Below are positions 1-12,159 of a stretch of 64,000 bases of DNA, piece by piece (position 1 is the stretch's first letter; each line of letters opens with the position of its first letter). The DNA comes from Gnetum montanum (Eukaryota > Streptophyta > Gnetopsida > Gnetales > Gnetaceae). Below the pieces are notes generated by a model. It was not told the DNA's origin. It saw nothing but the letters and a program-made list of their open reading frames with translations, and did no database searches. Location of the stretch: contig MNCI01011535.1 in the NCBI GenBank assembly GCA_015680685.1, forward strand, positions 267,855-331,854. Reading direction: 5' to 3'. The position numbers were made by a program, and so were the translations under genes.

Positions 1-2479
1 CCCATTGTTTTGTATACTTGTGTACCATACTTCATAGTAATACAAACCCGAACATTTTCTCAAAAAAAAAAAATGATGACTCTCCCTAGTTTGGAGACTG
101 CTACTTTTTCTTACGGTCATAAACATTAATTACTGTTTCTGTTTCAAAAAAAATAAAAATAAAAAAATCACACTCTGACAGTTCTATGTTCAATAGAAAA
201 AAAAGATCGGAGACTGTCTACCCTCTGTTCTAGTCCAGAAAAAAAAAGGGAGAAAAGAAATGCAGTAATTTTTCTTATGGCTGTTGTAGTGTGACTCCTT
301 TCATTATGAGCCACACCTTTAAGTTATGCATGAGAAACTGGTATCACGTTCAAGTTATGAAATTTTCTAAATCTATAAGGTCTTGCTAGGGTCTATGTAC
401 ACGTGGGAAAAAGAAAAAGTTTGTTCCTAACAAATAATTGGTACTTAAATTCCCATTGTTTCAGCCACCACATTTAGAGAAATTGCAGAGATGGAAATGT
501 CTTAGGCTGGAGGAAAACCTTGTAAAATTTCATAAATTACGTTGATAAGTAGAATCTCAGATCTATTCTAGGCCCTTATACTCAGATTTATTGGCCAAGA
601 TTCAGGCCCTACCCTCAGACTTTGATTGCCAAATTTAGGATGCCTTAAATGGAAGAAACATTGGTTGATTTCCATATGTGAACATTCATCTAGGACCACT
701 AATGTAAGGCAGTAACAACCCTTTCTTGACATAAATGAAAAGCAAACCTATGTGTCATAACACTCCATTGTTTGATGTGCGAGCTAGTTTCTCATATGGC
801 ATTTAAAGCATACTTGAGATACACAGCTATCTTCCTTCTACTGAAAGTTAAGGATAGTGGATCTTGGATGCTTGAAAGTCTCCTTATAGTAAGTCTTCAA
901 TTGCATAATGAATGTTTTGTACATTTTGTGAGTTAGATTTTCCTTTCATGCAAAGTAAATATTATTTATTTATTCTTGTTTCAATATGCTAACCCCATTT
1001 ATTTACCAATAATTATGCTATTTTATTTGGGCAAAGAAAATATATTTGTAATCATGTATGTCTATTGGCTTTCCATAAAATTAACACACATGAATTATGA
1101 TTTTTAGTCCTTTAGGCCCCAGGATAAGAAACTCACCGAAATCCATAGTCAACAATTAGTTGGATAAAGCATTTGATTAGTGTGTCCTATGTCAAGCATT
1201 TAGTATTTCAAATGATCATTAAGTAATCATTTCAATAATAATATATTCATCCTCATACCTTGAATGGATGGGTTGCATTGTTTATTTATTTTGCATGCAC
1301 CCTGCCTTGGATGTGGAGATGAGCACCACTATCAAACCTTACCCATGCATATGCTTACTTTGGCTTAATATCTTGCACCATTGGACCCAAGGGGCTTGAG
1401 TTGCAAAATACCTAAAGGTTTTCAAAGATGCAACATCATACTTAAGTGTGTACACACATCATGTACAATTCCCGATCACCTATCTTGGAGGTATCTTAAG
1501 GTGTACTCCAAAAATGATAGTTGAGCAAACCTTTGTTTGTGTAGCATAGAATTCAAAGATAACCCAACTCATGATCAAATGATGAACAAATTCTTCAATT
1601 TGGATTAGCCTCGATGTAGGAATGGAATGTTATATTGCATGTGCATAGTTGTTGAAATCGTTTTTTTTTTTTTTCATTCTCAATCATTTATTGAAAACTA
1701 TTATAGATTAAAAGATCTTTTTCAGTACAAACATTCTAAAGATTAAGGTTACATCCAACCATATCCATTAGACTACTTGTAAAACAAAACATGAAACAAG
1801 TGAGTTACACAAATATTTGATGTTTCTAGCTTCCTAGGTGATGGAAAGTGTTAACCATCACCCTTGCCTATACTAGTCTTTGAGGTGTCATAGTACTACT
1901 AAAGATAGGCAATATGCAATTGATATATGAATCCTTACAATTATGAAAAGTGGAAAGGTCTCATCTCATCAACAACTTGTAAAGATCAAAGAAGGAAGGA
2001 GGTGTATAGACCCCATAAATAACCCACCATTACATTGAGTCATATCCTTATTGGTTGCTAGTGTAAGTCTAGCCCCATGTTCTAAGAGGTTGGAGTGAAA
2101 AAAAATATTGTAGTGATTTTTGAAGGTGGTTATTAGGGGTCCTACATGACTACTCTTTAGTTTGGGCTCAAGCTAATAGCTCAATAGTCCTTGCTCACAT
2201 GCTAAGTTAGTACCAATGGACATGACAATGTTGTGTTGCATAAGATCCAAAAAATAAGAATAGTGTTAACACATGAAGTAAAATAATCATCTCAAGATAA
2301 ACTAAGAATAGTCTAATGATCAAAGGATTCTATTCTTAGACAAAGAAATCTTGGAGCAATGAGAATCTATTTTTAGGAGCTACTTCACAAAGAATTATCT
2401 AAAGATGAAGCTGAATATGCAAAATCAAATGTAACAATGAGAAATGGTATTTTTTTTCTTTTGAAATAAAGAAAACCTA
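1..2479. other. AT-rich intergenic DNA, no gene seen
   Basis: No reading frame of convincing length or composition is visible on either strand. The stretch contains A-rich runs near 60-260 and a T run near 1660-1673. I could not match any part of it to the retroelements found further right. Confidence 0.5.
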
Positions 2480-3890
2480 TATGAAGATGAAGAATGGTAA
2501 AGCGGAGGGACCTACTAATGTTCCTATATAAGTATGGAAGTCTATGGGAGATATAAGGCTTACTTGGTTAACAAATCTATACAACTATTGTATAATTGGA
2601 GAAGAAGCACTATAGTACCCATCTACAAGAACAAGGAAGACATCCAAAACTGTGGGAACTATAGAGGCATCAAGCTAATGAACCATACCATGAACTTATG
2701 AGAAAGGGTTATAGAACAATGCTTAAGACAAGAATCATTTGTTTAGGAGAATCAATTTGGTTTTATGCGTGAAAGACTAACTATGGAAGCTATTTTCTTC
2801 TTGCGATAGTTGATGGAGAAATTCAGGTGTAAGAGAAGAAATTTGCATACGATTTTCATTGACTTGGAGAAAGTTTATTTGGTAGGGATAAGAGGAAGGA
2901 TATTTCTATTGGATACATAAAAACTATTCAAGACAAATATGATGAAGCAATAACTCAAGTTTGCACTATCTATGAAGAGACTTCAAACTTTCCAATGAAG
3001 GTCAAGTTAGACTAAGGAGCTACTCTAAGCCTCTCCTTGTTTGCCATTATTATGCATAAGCTAACCAAAGATATATTTAAGATGATATGTTTTGTCATAT
3101 GCTATGTTTTGATGATATTATCTTGGTAGATGAATCTAAGGAAATCCTACCTGCAAAATGGAGACTTGAAGAAAACACCCTAGAATCAAAAGGGTTGAGG
3201 ATTAGTAGAAGTAACATGGAGTGCACTTTTGGTAGAAAAGCAAGTAATGTAGAGATAAAAATTAGCATCCAAGACCAAGAAGTTTCTCAATCTAAGCAAT
3301 TCAAACACTTCATGTCTCTAGTTCAAGTGAATAGTGAGATTAAAAATGATGTAAGAAACAGAATTGAAGTAGGATGGAAGAAATGGTGGGACTAATGGCA
3401 TACTTTGATATAGAAGAATCTCTACTAGGTTGAAGGGTAAGTTCTATAGAATTGCTATCAGGCCTACAATCCTTTATGGTACAATATGTTAGTCTATCAA
3501 AAAAACATCCAATGCAACACATGCATGTAATAGATATGCATATGCTAAGGTGAATGTTGCATGTGACTAGAAAAGATCAAATTAACAACTCTCTTATTAG
3601 GGTACATTTGGCAGTAGTTCCTATAAGTAAGAAGATTAAGGAAAGTCATCTAAAATGGTTTGGTCATGTGTTAAGAAAGCTAGAGAATGCTCCTAGTAGA
3701 AGATGTCACTTTATTAAAGAGTAGACCAAAACATACTTGGTTTGCTTGCATAAAGAAAGATATCTAAGGTTTGGATATTAATGCTTATTTGGCTCTTAAT
3801 AGAAGTGAATGGGTTAAAAGAACTCATGTAGCACACCCCATGTAATTGGGATATGGCTAGGAGGAGGATGATAATGATGATGATATCATT
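2480..3890 (+). pseudogene. RTE-clade LINE reverse transcriptase, decayed 3' part
   Basis: Broken frames read the hallmark blocks of plant RTE-type LINE reverse transcriptase. Near 2605 comes a block with IVPIYKNK, then CGNYRGIKLMNHTM, near 2750 NQFGFM, and near 2850 FIDLEKVY. The catalytic FADD block survives as CFDDIILVDES near 3105-3140, followed by a LESKGLRISR block. A WFGHV-like thumb/connection motif follows near 3655. The end is the A/T-rich ATGATGATG run at about 3869-3885, typical of RTE 3' termini. Many stops and frame changes make it a dead copy, and the 5' endonuclease part is missing. An open stretch at 3087-3395 is only the longest surviving fragment. A second 3' fragment of the same type sits at 45876-46350 on the other strand. 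Confidence 0.85.
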
Positions 3891-4220
3891 CCATTCCTAA
3901 CTATAGGGACATAGTTCAAGCCACCAACGTCATCACTTGAAGGCTCAATGCTCATCCCACTGAGTCAATCATGAAAAGGCTAGTAGATGAGCAAAAACTT
4001 AACCTCTTTTTGAATGGCTTTGCGTAGCCTCAAACCTACACCTTGCAACCTAAAAAACATGTATCTTACCATCACTCCAAATGATGGTCCTTGTACATAG
4101 TTCAAACCACTGCATAGAGAAATTGCAACTCCAAAACAAAATTTGCCCAAAAAAAAAAAGAAAATAAGAAGAATAATATAAAAAAGAACTTGTACTAATC
4201 ACACTTCATGACCGAAGATA
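3891..4220. other. Short spacer, nothing recognised
   Basis: AT-rich DNA with a short A run near 4150. No gene, RNA or repeat boundary could be supported. Confidence 0.4.
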
Positions 4221-6903
4221 TGTAATGCCCCACATTTGTACATGTGACCTTAGTACTCTATTAAATACTTGGAACTCTAATTTGTTTTAAAGCTTATATA
4301 TATTTATAGATGTGCCTAATGCTTCTTAGTAATATGAAAACCTTTGTTTGAGTGATCTAACCAAGATTACTATTTATTTCTAATTTTTTAATTTATTTTA
4401 AGTTTTGTATATATATAATTAATGAATGAGCATTGCAAAATCCAGCATTATTTTAGAATAATATTGAAAATTTAATGTGATGTAGATTCATGGTTTATTT
4501 TGATGTTTAGTTAGAATTTTTCAATTATTAAATATTTAATTAATTAAAATACATCAAAATTCAATGTTATCAGATCTTGCTCAAATTTGGTAAACTAAAT
4601 CAGTCTTACACCTAAAGTAGATATCTACAATTAGTTTTTCAATTCAAGCCCTACATTTTGAGATTTTAATATTAAATGGTTAAAAAGTACCCAATGGGAC
4701 CATATTTTCCTTGATTCAATTTAAATATTAATTTCTAACACGGTAGCTATGGCATGTTTATGCTCATTACAACTAGCTCAACATGTGAAAAATGTTGGAT
4801 GGACAAAAAGTTTAGTATTAATAATTTTTACTAGATAAATTATATGAAATGCAGAAAATATATAAAAGGCCAAAAATAAATTAGAAACCCTCATAGCATA
4901 TAAACTAAAAAGTGACTTAAAACAAGACAAAAAGGTAGGGCCATGAGAAAAGTCAATGTGGGATCGTGATGTATGTTCTATGACATGCTTATGATGACAT
5001 CTATTTATTTATATGCAAATTGTCCACTTTATATTAATGACCAGAAAAGGGACAAAGGACTCATTTAATAGGTGCCATGTGACTCTTTTTAAGTGTTGTC
5101 AATTTCACATGTCCACTCCTTCATGAGAGCTTGCTTGCCCAAGTCAAGTAGCAATGATGCCATGAATTTAAAAAAGAATTTTTGAAGAATGGGTTGTCTA
5201 CTTCTTGTCCATTGTGTAAACTTTTGTGCACAAGTCTTTACCCAAGCCCTAGGGTCTCATCCATCCTATAAATAGAGGGGGTTTTTACTCTCATTTTCGC
5301 TTTTGGCCAAGGAATGGGAGACTATGCTAGTTGGAGGGGTGAGGAGTTGATGAAAGGAGAGGGAAAGTGGTTGTTCCTTGCTTGTTCTCAGTCATCTCTT
5401 GGGCTGTCTTGAGTGTTCTTATGGGCTCTTTGGAGGTTGATTTTGCTGCTGCTGTTGGAGGCTTTTGTAACTGATTTTTGAGAACTAATTGCCTAATTCA
5501 AGGGACTGCTTTCTCTAATTTTGTGAAGGGATTTGAGAAGCACCTTGGACCTACAATTTGAAGCTGATTTCTTGAGGCTATTGGCTAGACAACAACCCAA
5601 CTTTGAAGTATCTTCTCCCTCCCCAAATTGGTCAAGTTCAACTTTAAAAGTGTGTATTTCAAACCCTTGTTGTCCAAAATTTTTAATAAGCATTTGAAGT
5701 TGTACTAGCTTGGATAAGTGAGGATTATTTCATGAAGGCATGCAGGATTTCTTGTGAGTTGTGATTCATGCATAAAGTCTCTCATGTGCCTTGGATTTGC
5801 TTTCTGGTATGCAAGTTTTGGGCTTTTGAGTTGGCATTGTCTTGTGTTATGTGCACTTGGTATTTCATGCTTTTAAGATCATTTTTTGTTTTATAAAAGA
5901 AATGCCCTATATCATTCTATCTAATGCTGGTGATCTCTTGTGTGGCCTACAAAGGCTTAGTTCTTTGAGGTGCTTGATGGTGTTAGCCCCCACCATTTTA
6001 TCCAACCTCGGAGTTCTTCTTATGTGGGCTACAAGATCCTGTAGGGTTGGAAAGAACTAGTGTATCCCAGCTAGATGGCCAAAGGGTCCATTGAGTACTC
6101 ATTTTAATATTAAAAATAAAGCTATGTGTATTAAGGATTTTTTTTTTTGTCTTTTGTTAAGTGCACATGTTCTGTTTTGGGTCAGTTTTGAGGGGTTTCT
6201 AAAAGAATTGTCATGTCCCAAAACATTGTTAAATGGTCATTTGTTCAAACCTACATTTTGCTCAATGTGAAAACATGAGAGGCTGAAAAATTTATTGATG
6301 AATGAGTCAAAGTTTGGAATCATGTTAATCCATTATGGTGTTAAAGCTTAGTGTATATTTTATTTTGTTAATCTATGAATTGTCCCAAATTTTGTCCTGT
6401 TTGTAATCTGTAAAATTAGAATATTTTCACTCTCCATCTCAAGGATTTGGTTCAGCTGTTTTTGTTGAAGCTTCTTCAGTCAATTCTCTTTAATAATGAA
6501 AAATGTGCGTCATTGATTACTAGCAGGGTGCTATGCAACAGCATGCACCAATGGAGTAGACACTAGGCTACTAGGTACCAACTTAGGGGATCATATCCCG
6601 TCATTATGCAAAGGATTCAATGATTACAAATAGTTGAACACATACGTCTGTATTTTATCATCATGCCTTACAAACAATTCAAAACATGAAACACACATAA
6701 ATATAGATATACACACAAATGTTACAATATGACAAATCATTGAATTGGGATAGGCAATTCATATTGTCCATATTTTAGCATGCAGACTATAGAATTTTTT
6801 ACTCTTATTGTTTCAATATTGGTAAATTGATCTCTAACAACTTCCACCTTCCTCCCAGTCAGAGGGTAAAAATAAAAATCAAGGAATAAATTAAAATCAT
6901 ACA
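4221..6903 (+). repeat. Possible lone LTR with TATA box
   Basis: The segment starts TGTAATGCCCC and ends ...ATACA. The five bases AGATA occur directly before the start (4216-4220) and after the end (6904-6908), as a target duplication would. A clear TATA box, TATAAATAG, lies at 5267-5275 and is followed by a pyrimidine-rich leader. No protein is encoded: open stretches at 5493-5693 and 5842-6060 have no recognisable content. At 2.7 kb this would be a long LTR. The AGATA match was found by searching about 1 kb of possible ends, so it could be chance. An alternative is a non-coding transcription unit or unrelated DNA. Confidence 0.22.
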
Positions 6904-8055
6904 AGATAAAATGCTAAAGATTATGGAAGCAATAATGGGCATCTGTTGGTGCCTACTAGTTAACAAATATCTATTAGATTTTACATAAACAATGTGAGGT
7001 TCTTTAAGATACTAACCCATCTCCTCATGAAAATATATTGACATGTAAAATTAATCAAATTGTTCCTAATAAAATTGAAATTGACATAATGTTTGGCAAA
7101 TGTTGTACCTAGTCTCAGTTACAGATTCTTGACAATAAAAAGAAAGATGGTAGCAAACTCTTTATCTGCAATTATTCTCGTTCACTTTTTACTTTGAACA
7201 AACGCAACAGATAATATCCATAAGCTGACTATCAACCATATGGTGAAGCTCCATCCCGAATCCAAAGCCTCATTCTCAATGTCCTCTCTTGTAAGAAAAA
7301 GATGCCAAAAATGGTTCTGTATGTTTAAGGAGTAAAGCTCTATACAAGGATTGCTTATGAATCGTCTTGAATATAGCATACTTTTAAAACTATATACAAG
7401 AATTATTTAAGCATCCTCTTATAAAAAGAATACATCAAAACTGCAATCAACTATGTCATTGGAGTTGTATTTGACGTTAGAAACTCTAGACAATTTCAGA
7501 GTTTGGGCAACTATATCTCACAGATGAAAATGAACAAGTTAATTGCCTAAAAGGCTATATCTAAAACAGGTTTTTAACAGGGTTAGGCATCGTTGAGAAT
7601 TGTGATAGGAAGTATTTAAGGTAACAGCTATCGCAAACTAAGCAAAAGCACAATTTCAACTTCTACTGGTACACTGGTAGCAAATTCTGGTGAGATTTAC
7701 CTAGCTTTTGATGTCCTTAACATTCCTCATAGCATTAGCAATTCTAGTTCTATGGTGAGTCGGTGCCCATTAAACTGACAAATGGTAACACCAACTATTG
7801 TACAAAAGAATGTTTTGGCATATGAAGGTGTTTGTTTACAAATTGTATTTTATAAAAATGATAAGAGCATTACAATCATCGACTTCCTTCAAGATAAACT
7901 GAGAAAGAATTCTCTCATTGATTAGCTTCATAGTTTCTTATTCTTAGATGCTGGATAACATGGAAAATGGATCACGAGAAGAACTTTACTGGTGTTTTGC
8001 ATACGAAGTAGAAAACATTTAATTTTCTTGGGAAAAAGGTAGCATATTCTGTTAC
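6904..8055 (-). other. 3' flank or long intron of the metallo-beta-lactamase gene
   Basis: A good donor (GTAACAG) at 8055-8049 on the minus strand opens an intron in the host gene. I searched the minus strand from here leftwards to 7100 for the expected next exon with the metal-binding THRDD-like motif and did not find it. The open stretch at 7182-7379 contains FLTREDI, but the flanking residues do not fit and no splice acceptor supports it. The missing exons may lie beyond the left edge or may be lost. Confidence 0.45.
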
Positions 8056-9174
8056 CTGTCGACCAGTATATTTCCATCTGGATGTTGAATCAAATACGAA
8101 GTTCCACCGAAAGACTTATCTGAATGATAGCCACAATGATAAACTCCCTGCATTCAAACTGCAAACATGATTAAACCAATTCAAAGAAATGCAGAAATGC
8201 TCTTGCAGCATATCGAAATCCTTCTTCATGTTCAGCATTCTTTAAAATAAGAACTAGTAAATCAGAAAAAGGAGGCAAGCGCAATAAGGAAAATAAAACG
8301 CCAACACAAGCAAAATATCATTTCTCCTAAATAGCTGCAACTTACTGGAAGGCTTTCCTCGTCGATTGGAAGAGGAAAAGTCGAGTGAACAACTTTAATA
8401 TCAGAAGGTGGTTTCTCTGTGTGGATAGATTTTACTGGACATGATAGCAAAGCCTGCAAACGAACAACTGTCAAGCACTTTACCGCTAAAAGCTAATATA
8501 CGCATTCAGATACTAGCTTTCACATTAGGAAAACATTCCAAGCGTTTTTCGATCACAACAATGCTGAAGAAATTTCATTTTTCGAAAATTAGTCCTCATG
8601 GATCATGGCAGTGCACCTGAAGAGCAGCCGTCCTTTCATCAGCAGTCTCCGGTTGCTTGTAAACTGCAGATTTCCATTTGATTCTTTTAAACGTACCCTG
8701 CAAATCACTCTTAATGTTTATCATCAAAATTCGAACTGGACTTTGAAGTCATGGGCAGTTCTCTCGAGGAGAAGCATCTTTATCACGAAATTAAAGAAAG
8801 TTTCTAAACATCATTTACATATAATGACACAACATAATGAAAACAGATACTCACAGGTGCCATCCAGCGGCACACATCGCAGTCTATGCATCGTTCGTCT
8901 GTAAAATTGGATGCATGGATTTTAGTGAACAGACAAAGAGTTTAGCTTAGTTAAATTAAACAAGAGCAACCCAGGTAAGTGATATACCCACGTAGAAGTC
9001 GCCGCTTACGTTTTGAGGGCGCTTTGGATTTTTACTGTTAGAGTTAATAGCAGCTGCCAGCACTGTCGCTGAATCTGCCGTTGAACTTGATCTCAATAAG
9101 GAAGACCTTGCTTTTGCTTTTCCCTTTGGCAACTGCCAGGGATACGCATAAAAGTTGCTGATCATAGCTTCCAT
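8056..9174 (-). CDS. Ferredoxin-like/metallo-beta-lactamase family protein, exons 1-5 (partial)
   Basis: Five exons on the minus strand join in frame across GT-AG introns: 9174-8988, 8898-8855, 8697-8617, 8453-8346 and 8147-8056, giving 170 residues. The first 50 residues are rich in Ser, Ala, Lys and Arg and poor in acidic residues, like a chloroplast transit peptide (inferred). Residues 63-77 carry [12 protein letters not shown], a Cys-x2-Cys-x2-Cys iron-sulfur motif. Exon 4 has the later LSCP cysteine, and the SIHTEKPP and FPLPIDE blocks typical of this plant family. Exon 5 has YHCGYHS and GNILVD, the entry to the metallo-beta-lactamase fold. In the plant family (for example Arabidopsis At4g33540) a ferredoxin-like domain precedes an MBL hydrolase domain. 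The start at 9174 is the first ATG of the open frame and gives the full transit-like end. The metal-binding exons are not found in the window, so this is either a gene with a very long intron 5 or a truncated copy. No stop or frameshift interrupts the five exons. Confidence 0.88.
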
Positions 9175-9879
9175 TTTCGCCTGCTTGGCCTTCAGATGGA
9201 GCAGAAAATGGCGAGTTGAAGGATTGTATTGTATGTATATATTTCACAGATGATATTGTTTCCTCCAGGCTTCATATGTGTCTCTCTAAGTCAAATTCCC
9301 TCTTTTCTTTGAATAGACTGCATCTAGATTCCAGAACCACACAGCAGTACAAACAGCCCCACTGTTGCACGTATCCGCAATTCAATATCAATATTGCATG
9401 CATCTTATCTGAATACGATGAAAACCTTGCCGAATACAGTGCCCTTGTCCTTTTCTAACGTGGGAGATTTTTCAACCAGCCTTTTGACCCGCAACCAAAA
9501 TGAAAATATTCTGACCAAGACAAACGAAATTAGAACATGGGGTAGGTTACTAGGTATTTGAAGTATTGTTCAGCCAAGGAAACGAGGCGTATTGCAAAGA
9601 TTACTGTCCTACACCCATTAGATTTTTTTTGTCACGTGAAATATTTTATCTTAGTTTCATACCAAGTGTCACCTTCATCACAAGGTAATTTTGACGGTAA
9701 AGAAGGAAGGCTCACAAATAAAACTTTTCAACCAAAACATAGCTACTACCTTGATTTTTCTCTATTTTTCATCAATGATACCATCTACATACCTATTACC
9801 TTGACTTTACTCCATTTTTAATCAATGATACTATCTTCTATTATTCGATGATGGCAACCAATCGTAAAACCTTGCCAAA
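9175..9879. other. Upstream region of the host gene, with a 50-bp tandem duplication
   Basis: This is the 5' flank of the minus-strand gene. No TATA box could be assigned with confidence. At 9748-9847 a 50-base unit beginning ACCTTGA is present twice in tandem with a few differences; both copies hold ATCAATGATAC. Open stretches at 9216-9458 and 9558-9821 show no recognisable protein. Confidence 0.4.
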
Positions 9880-10200
9880 TCTCATGGATGAGTTATTTTT
9901 CAGATTTTGCAAATACATGATGATGGCAAGACTCCACTAAATCTTCTCCAACTTTCAACTCCTTAATAAAATCAATATCTTAATAAGAACATAAAAGTAA
10001 ATCAATGCAAAAGTTACCATGAGGTCTTGTAAAAATAAATGATAAAGATAGGGAAAATCTAACAAAGCTATTGCGAATCAAAAGATCAAAAAATTTTGTG
10101 TATTCTAATAGTTGTTGACCCGTCTTATTAATACTACCATCTGCAAAATGTTATGTCCAGCTATGATTTTCAACAATGTCTAAATTACCAACATTATGTT
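9880..10200 (-). pseudogene. Fragment of a LINE endonuclease domain
   Basis: The minus strand, read from about 10150 to 9900, gives DGSINKTGQQLLEY, DLLIRN, FTRPHGNFCID and KELKVGEDLVES. The order and spacing resemble the C-terminal half of the APE-type endonuclease of LINEs (NG..LL, the FT..G...D block, SDH). One stop interrupts it and the flanking domains are absent. It lies beyond the expected end of the neighbouring LINE ORF2, so I treat it as a separate remnant. Assignment rests on motif resemblance only. Confidence 0.35.
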
Positions 10201-11178
10201 GGCACTGAATAATAGTACTTACCCTTCTCTTTATAAGACACACACTTTAGTAAGAAGTAAAGACCTATGAGGGTGCTTCTAAAAAGGGGCAAACTCTTGA
10301 AAAGATATCATAGTTATGCTCTTACTACTAGAAAATAACTACACTCAATAACTACTAGAAGCTTCCAAATAGGATAGAGAATAAGCAAACAAAGACATTT
10401 CCAAATACAAATAAAAGGGGGAAGTAGATAAAGCTGATTATCGAGAATAGTATCATTGATGTTCTAGTTGAAAGTTGTTAAAAATACTAGATATTCATAT
10501 CCAACCATGTTGTGCAACTAAACATATAAAAATGCATCTTCAATTCTACAAAGAGGACATTAAGGAGAAAAACTTCTCATATGCTAAAGATGAGTGCTAA
10601 TAGGAAGACCTTGATGTATAAGATACCATTAAAAAATGCAAATTTCTAGAAAGTTAAAAATCTTCCAAATATCTTTCATTTTCATCTAAAAGTATTCTTC
10701 AATCTTATTAAATTTGTTAGGAACAACATCATTCTTGGTAATAATATCATATGTAACTTTAGAGTTAAAAGCAAAATATATATTTATATATGTTATCCTT
10801 CCAAAAAAACATCTAGAAAAGCTTGGTAAAAACTATTGTCAACTATAAATAAATTATCAAGATTAGAAATCAATTTTTCAAATTTTTTATTTCTCTTCTA
10901 TTCAAACTATAAAGGCTAGAAGTCTCCTTCTATGTAATCCATCTATCATGAATATGTTAACAAGAAACTGTAGTGATTCCAAATTTACTCCAAGTGGTGC
11001 ACAATCTAGATGATTGGATAATTAAAAGAAAGTCACCTTTGACTAATTTGCTTAAGCATATATTTTGAAACTGTAATATGATTATAATTTCAACACTCAC
11101 TAAGCATGTACCATGTCTTCCAAATTTGTTCAAGAATTATAGAACCACAAATAGAAATAGCTTGAGGAAAAAGAAGAC
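10201..11178 (-). pseudogene. L1-type LINE ORF2, C-terminal part (left half of split element)
   Basis: The minus strand read from 11178 leftwards gives QAISICGS, EQIWKTWY and later CPLCRIEDA, a Cys-x2-Cys zinc motif usual near the C-terminus of plant L1-type ORF2. The frame has several stops. The sequence continues from the block at 49056 onwards. Removing the copia element between 11179 and 49050 rejoins INFFMIF to a phenylalanine/proline-rich stretch. The two parts together give about 3.7 kb from the endonuclease start to here, a normal ORF2 length. The precise 3' end of the LINE is not clear. Confidence 0.6.
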
Positions 11179-11682
11179 TTTAAATAGTAACTCATATTTT
11201 ATCTTAATTTGTAGTGTGTCATATTGAGTCAAATTAGTTATTCTTAACTACAATGAGTTGATTTGTTGCTCCTAGTATTAATTTGTAACACATGGAAGTC
11301 ATTCATAAGGTTATGTGTTATGAAACAAAATAATTTATAAAGACTAATTAGATGGTCTTATGAATTTGTAACAAATCTGTTATGTGTATCATCTAAGTGA
11401 GTCACGATTCTTTGTGAAGTTAAAAGTTTGACCAATTCTAAGTCTATAGCTGAGTTAAGTAGAAAGAAGTTTTGAAGTATACAAGTGCAAGAATAATAGT
11501 GTTCCAAAAGGAGCAAATTGTTACAACCAAAAGATTCAAGTCAAGTTATTCAGAAGAACTATTCTACAAGAAATTATCACTTATGAAATTCTTATTATAT
11601 TTTGAACTTGTTATAGATTGTTAAGTTCTTCATGCCATTAGCTTCTTGAATTGTTTCTTACAAGACTATGTTAAGTTTAACA
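11179..11682 (+). repeat. Copia element 5' LTR
   Basis: It aligns over its whole length with 48552-49050. Shared blocks include CATATTGAGTCAA, GGTCTTATGAATTTGTAACA and the end TTAAGTTTAA. It is followed at once by the primer site. The usual TG start has decayed to TT. Confidence 0.85.
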
Positions 11683-11694
11683 TGGTATCAGAGT
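11683..11694 (+). other. Copia primer-binding site (initiator tRNA-Met)
   Basis: TGGTATCAGAGT directly follows the LTR end. It matches the 3' end of plant initiator tRNA-Met read in complement, the standard primer of plant copia elements. Confidence 0.9.
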
Positions 11695-11794
11695 AAGGGG
11701 AAGGTAAAAGATAAAGCAATGAAAAAGAGTCCACCAAGAAAAATAGAAATGAAACCATTGAAGATGTAACCAACTGCACGTGCAACATGATACT
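11695..11794 (+). pseudogene. Copia leader/gag start, split off by E2
   Basis: About 100 bases of the copia 5' internal region with a purine-rich, Lys/Glu-type coding look. It is broken at 11795 by the insertion of gypsy element E2 and resumes at 42966. The E2 target duplication is ATACT (11790-11794) and ACACT (42961-42965). Confidence 0.7.
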
Positions 11795-12059
11795 TGATGA
11801 AACATTAATAAGATAGGTTGCGTCGATGCAGCCCCACTGACATATCCTCGTTGATGCATGGTAGGATGCATTGATGTAGATATGTCAATGTCAATGTAAT
11901 CATTCCTATATAAATACATGCATTTCCTACATTTATGGCATCTTTCAATTATAGCCTTAGTAGAACTCTTGCAATTTCCTTTTCCTAGAGTTAGAATATT
12001 TTCTCTCTGAGTACCCACAATGTGGATCTAAGAGATTGTATGAAGCCTTATTTGAGTAC
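11795..12059 (+). repeat. E2 5' LTR, first part
   Basis: It matches the start of the E2 3' LTR at 42077, including the TCGATGCAGCCCC-type repeated motifs, a TATAAATA box near 11908-11916 and the TGGATCTAAGAGATTGTA block. It ends at the AGTAC target site of E1 and continues at 19315. Confidence 0.85.
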
Positions 12060-12084
12060 TGATGAGACGCGGATTGCATAAGCC

Positions 12085-12159
12085 GCGATATCGCATCCCC
12101 TGCGATATCGCGTACGCGATATCGTGTCGTTCCCTGCGATATCGCGTACGCGATATCGC
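12085..12159 (+). promoter_or_regulatory. Palindrome array upstream of the E1 TATA box
   Basis: Five copies of the 10-base palindrome GCGATATCGC (one with a single change) start at 12085, 12102, 12116, 12136 and 12150. The last two plus their spacer form a perfect 24-base palindrome at 12136-12159, and a 34-base unit is duplicated. TATAAATA follows 17 bases later. The 3' LTR has only four copies (18391-18448), two of them decayed at CpG. Position directly upstream of TATA suggests enhancer elements in U3; that role is inferred. Confidence 0.75.

Noticed and set aside
7182-7379. Open stretch with FLTREDI as exon 6 of the host gene
   Set aside because: Only a few residues resemble the THRDD motif, the key histidine is missing and no suitable acceptor precedes it.
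8605-8904. Plus-strand open frame of 99 codons
   Set aside because: It is the antisense shadow of exons 2 and 3 of the host gene and the intron between them.
12085-12159. Palindromes as bacterial operator or replication sites from foreign DNA
   Set aside because: They lie inside a plant LTR present twice in the element with a target duplication.
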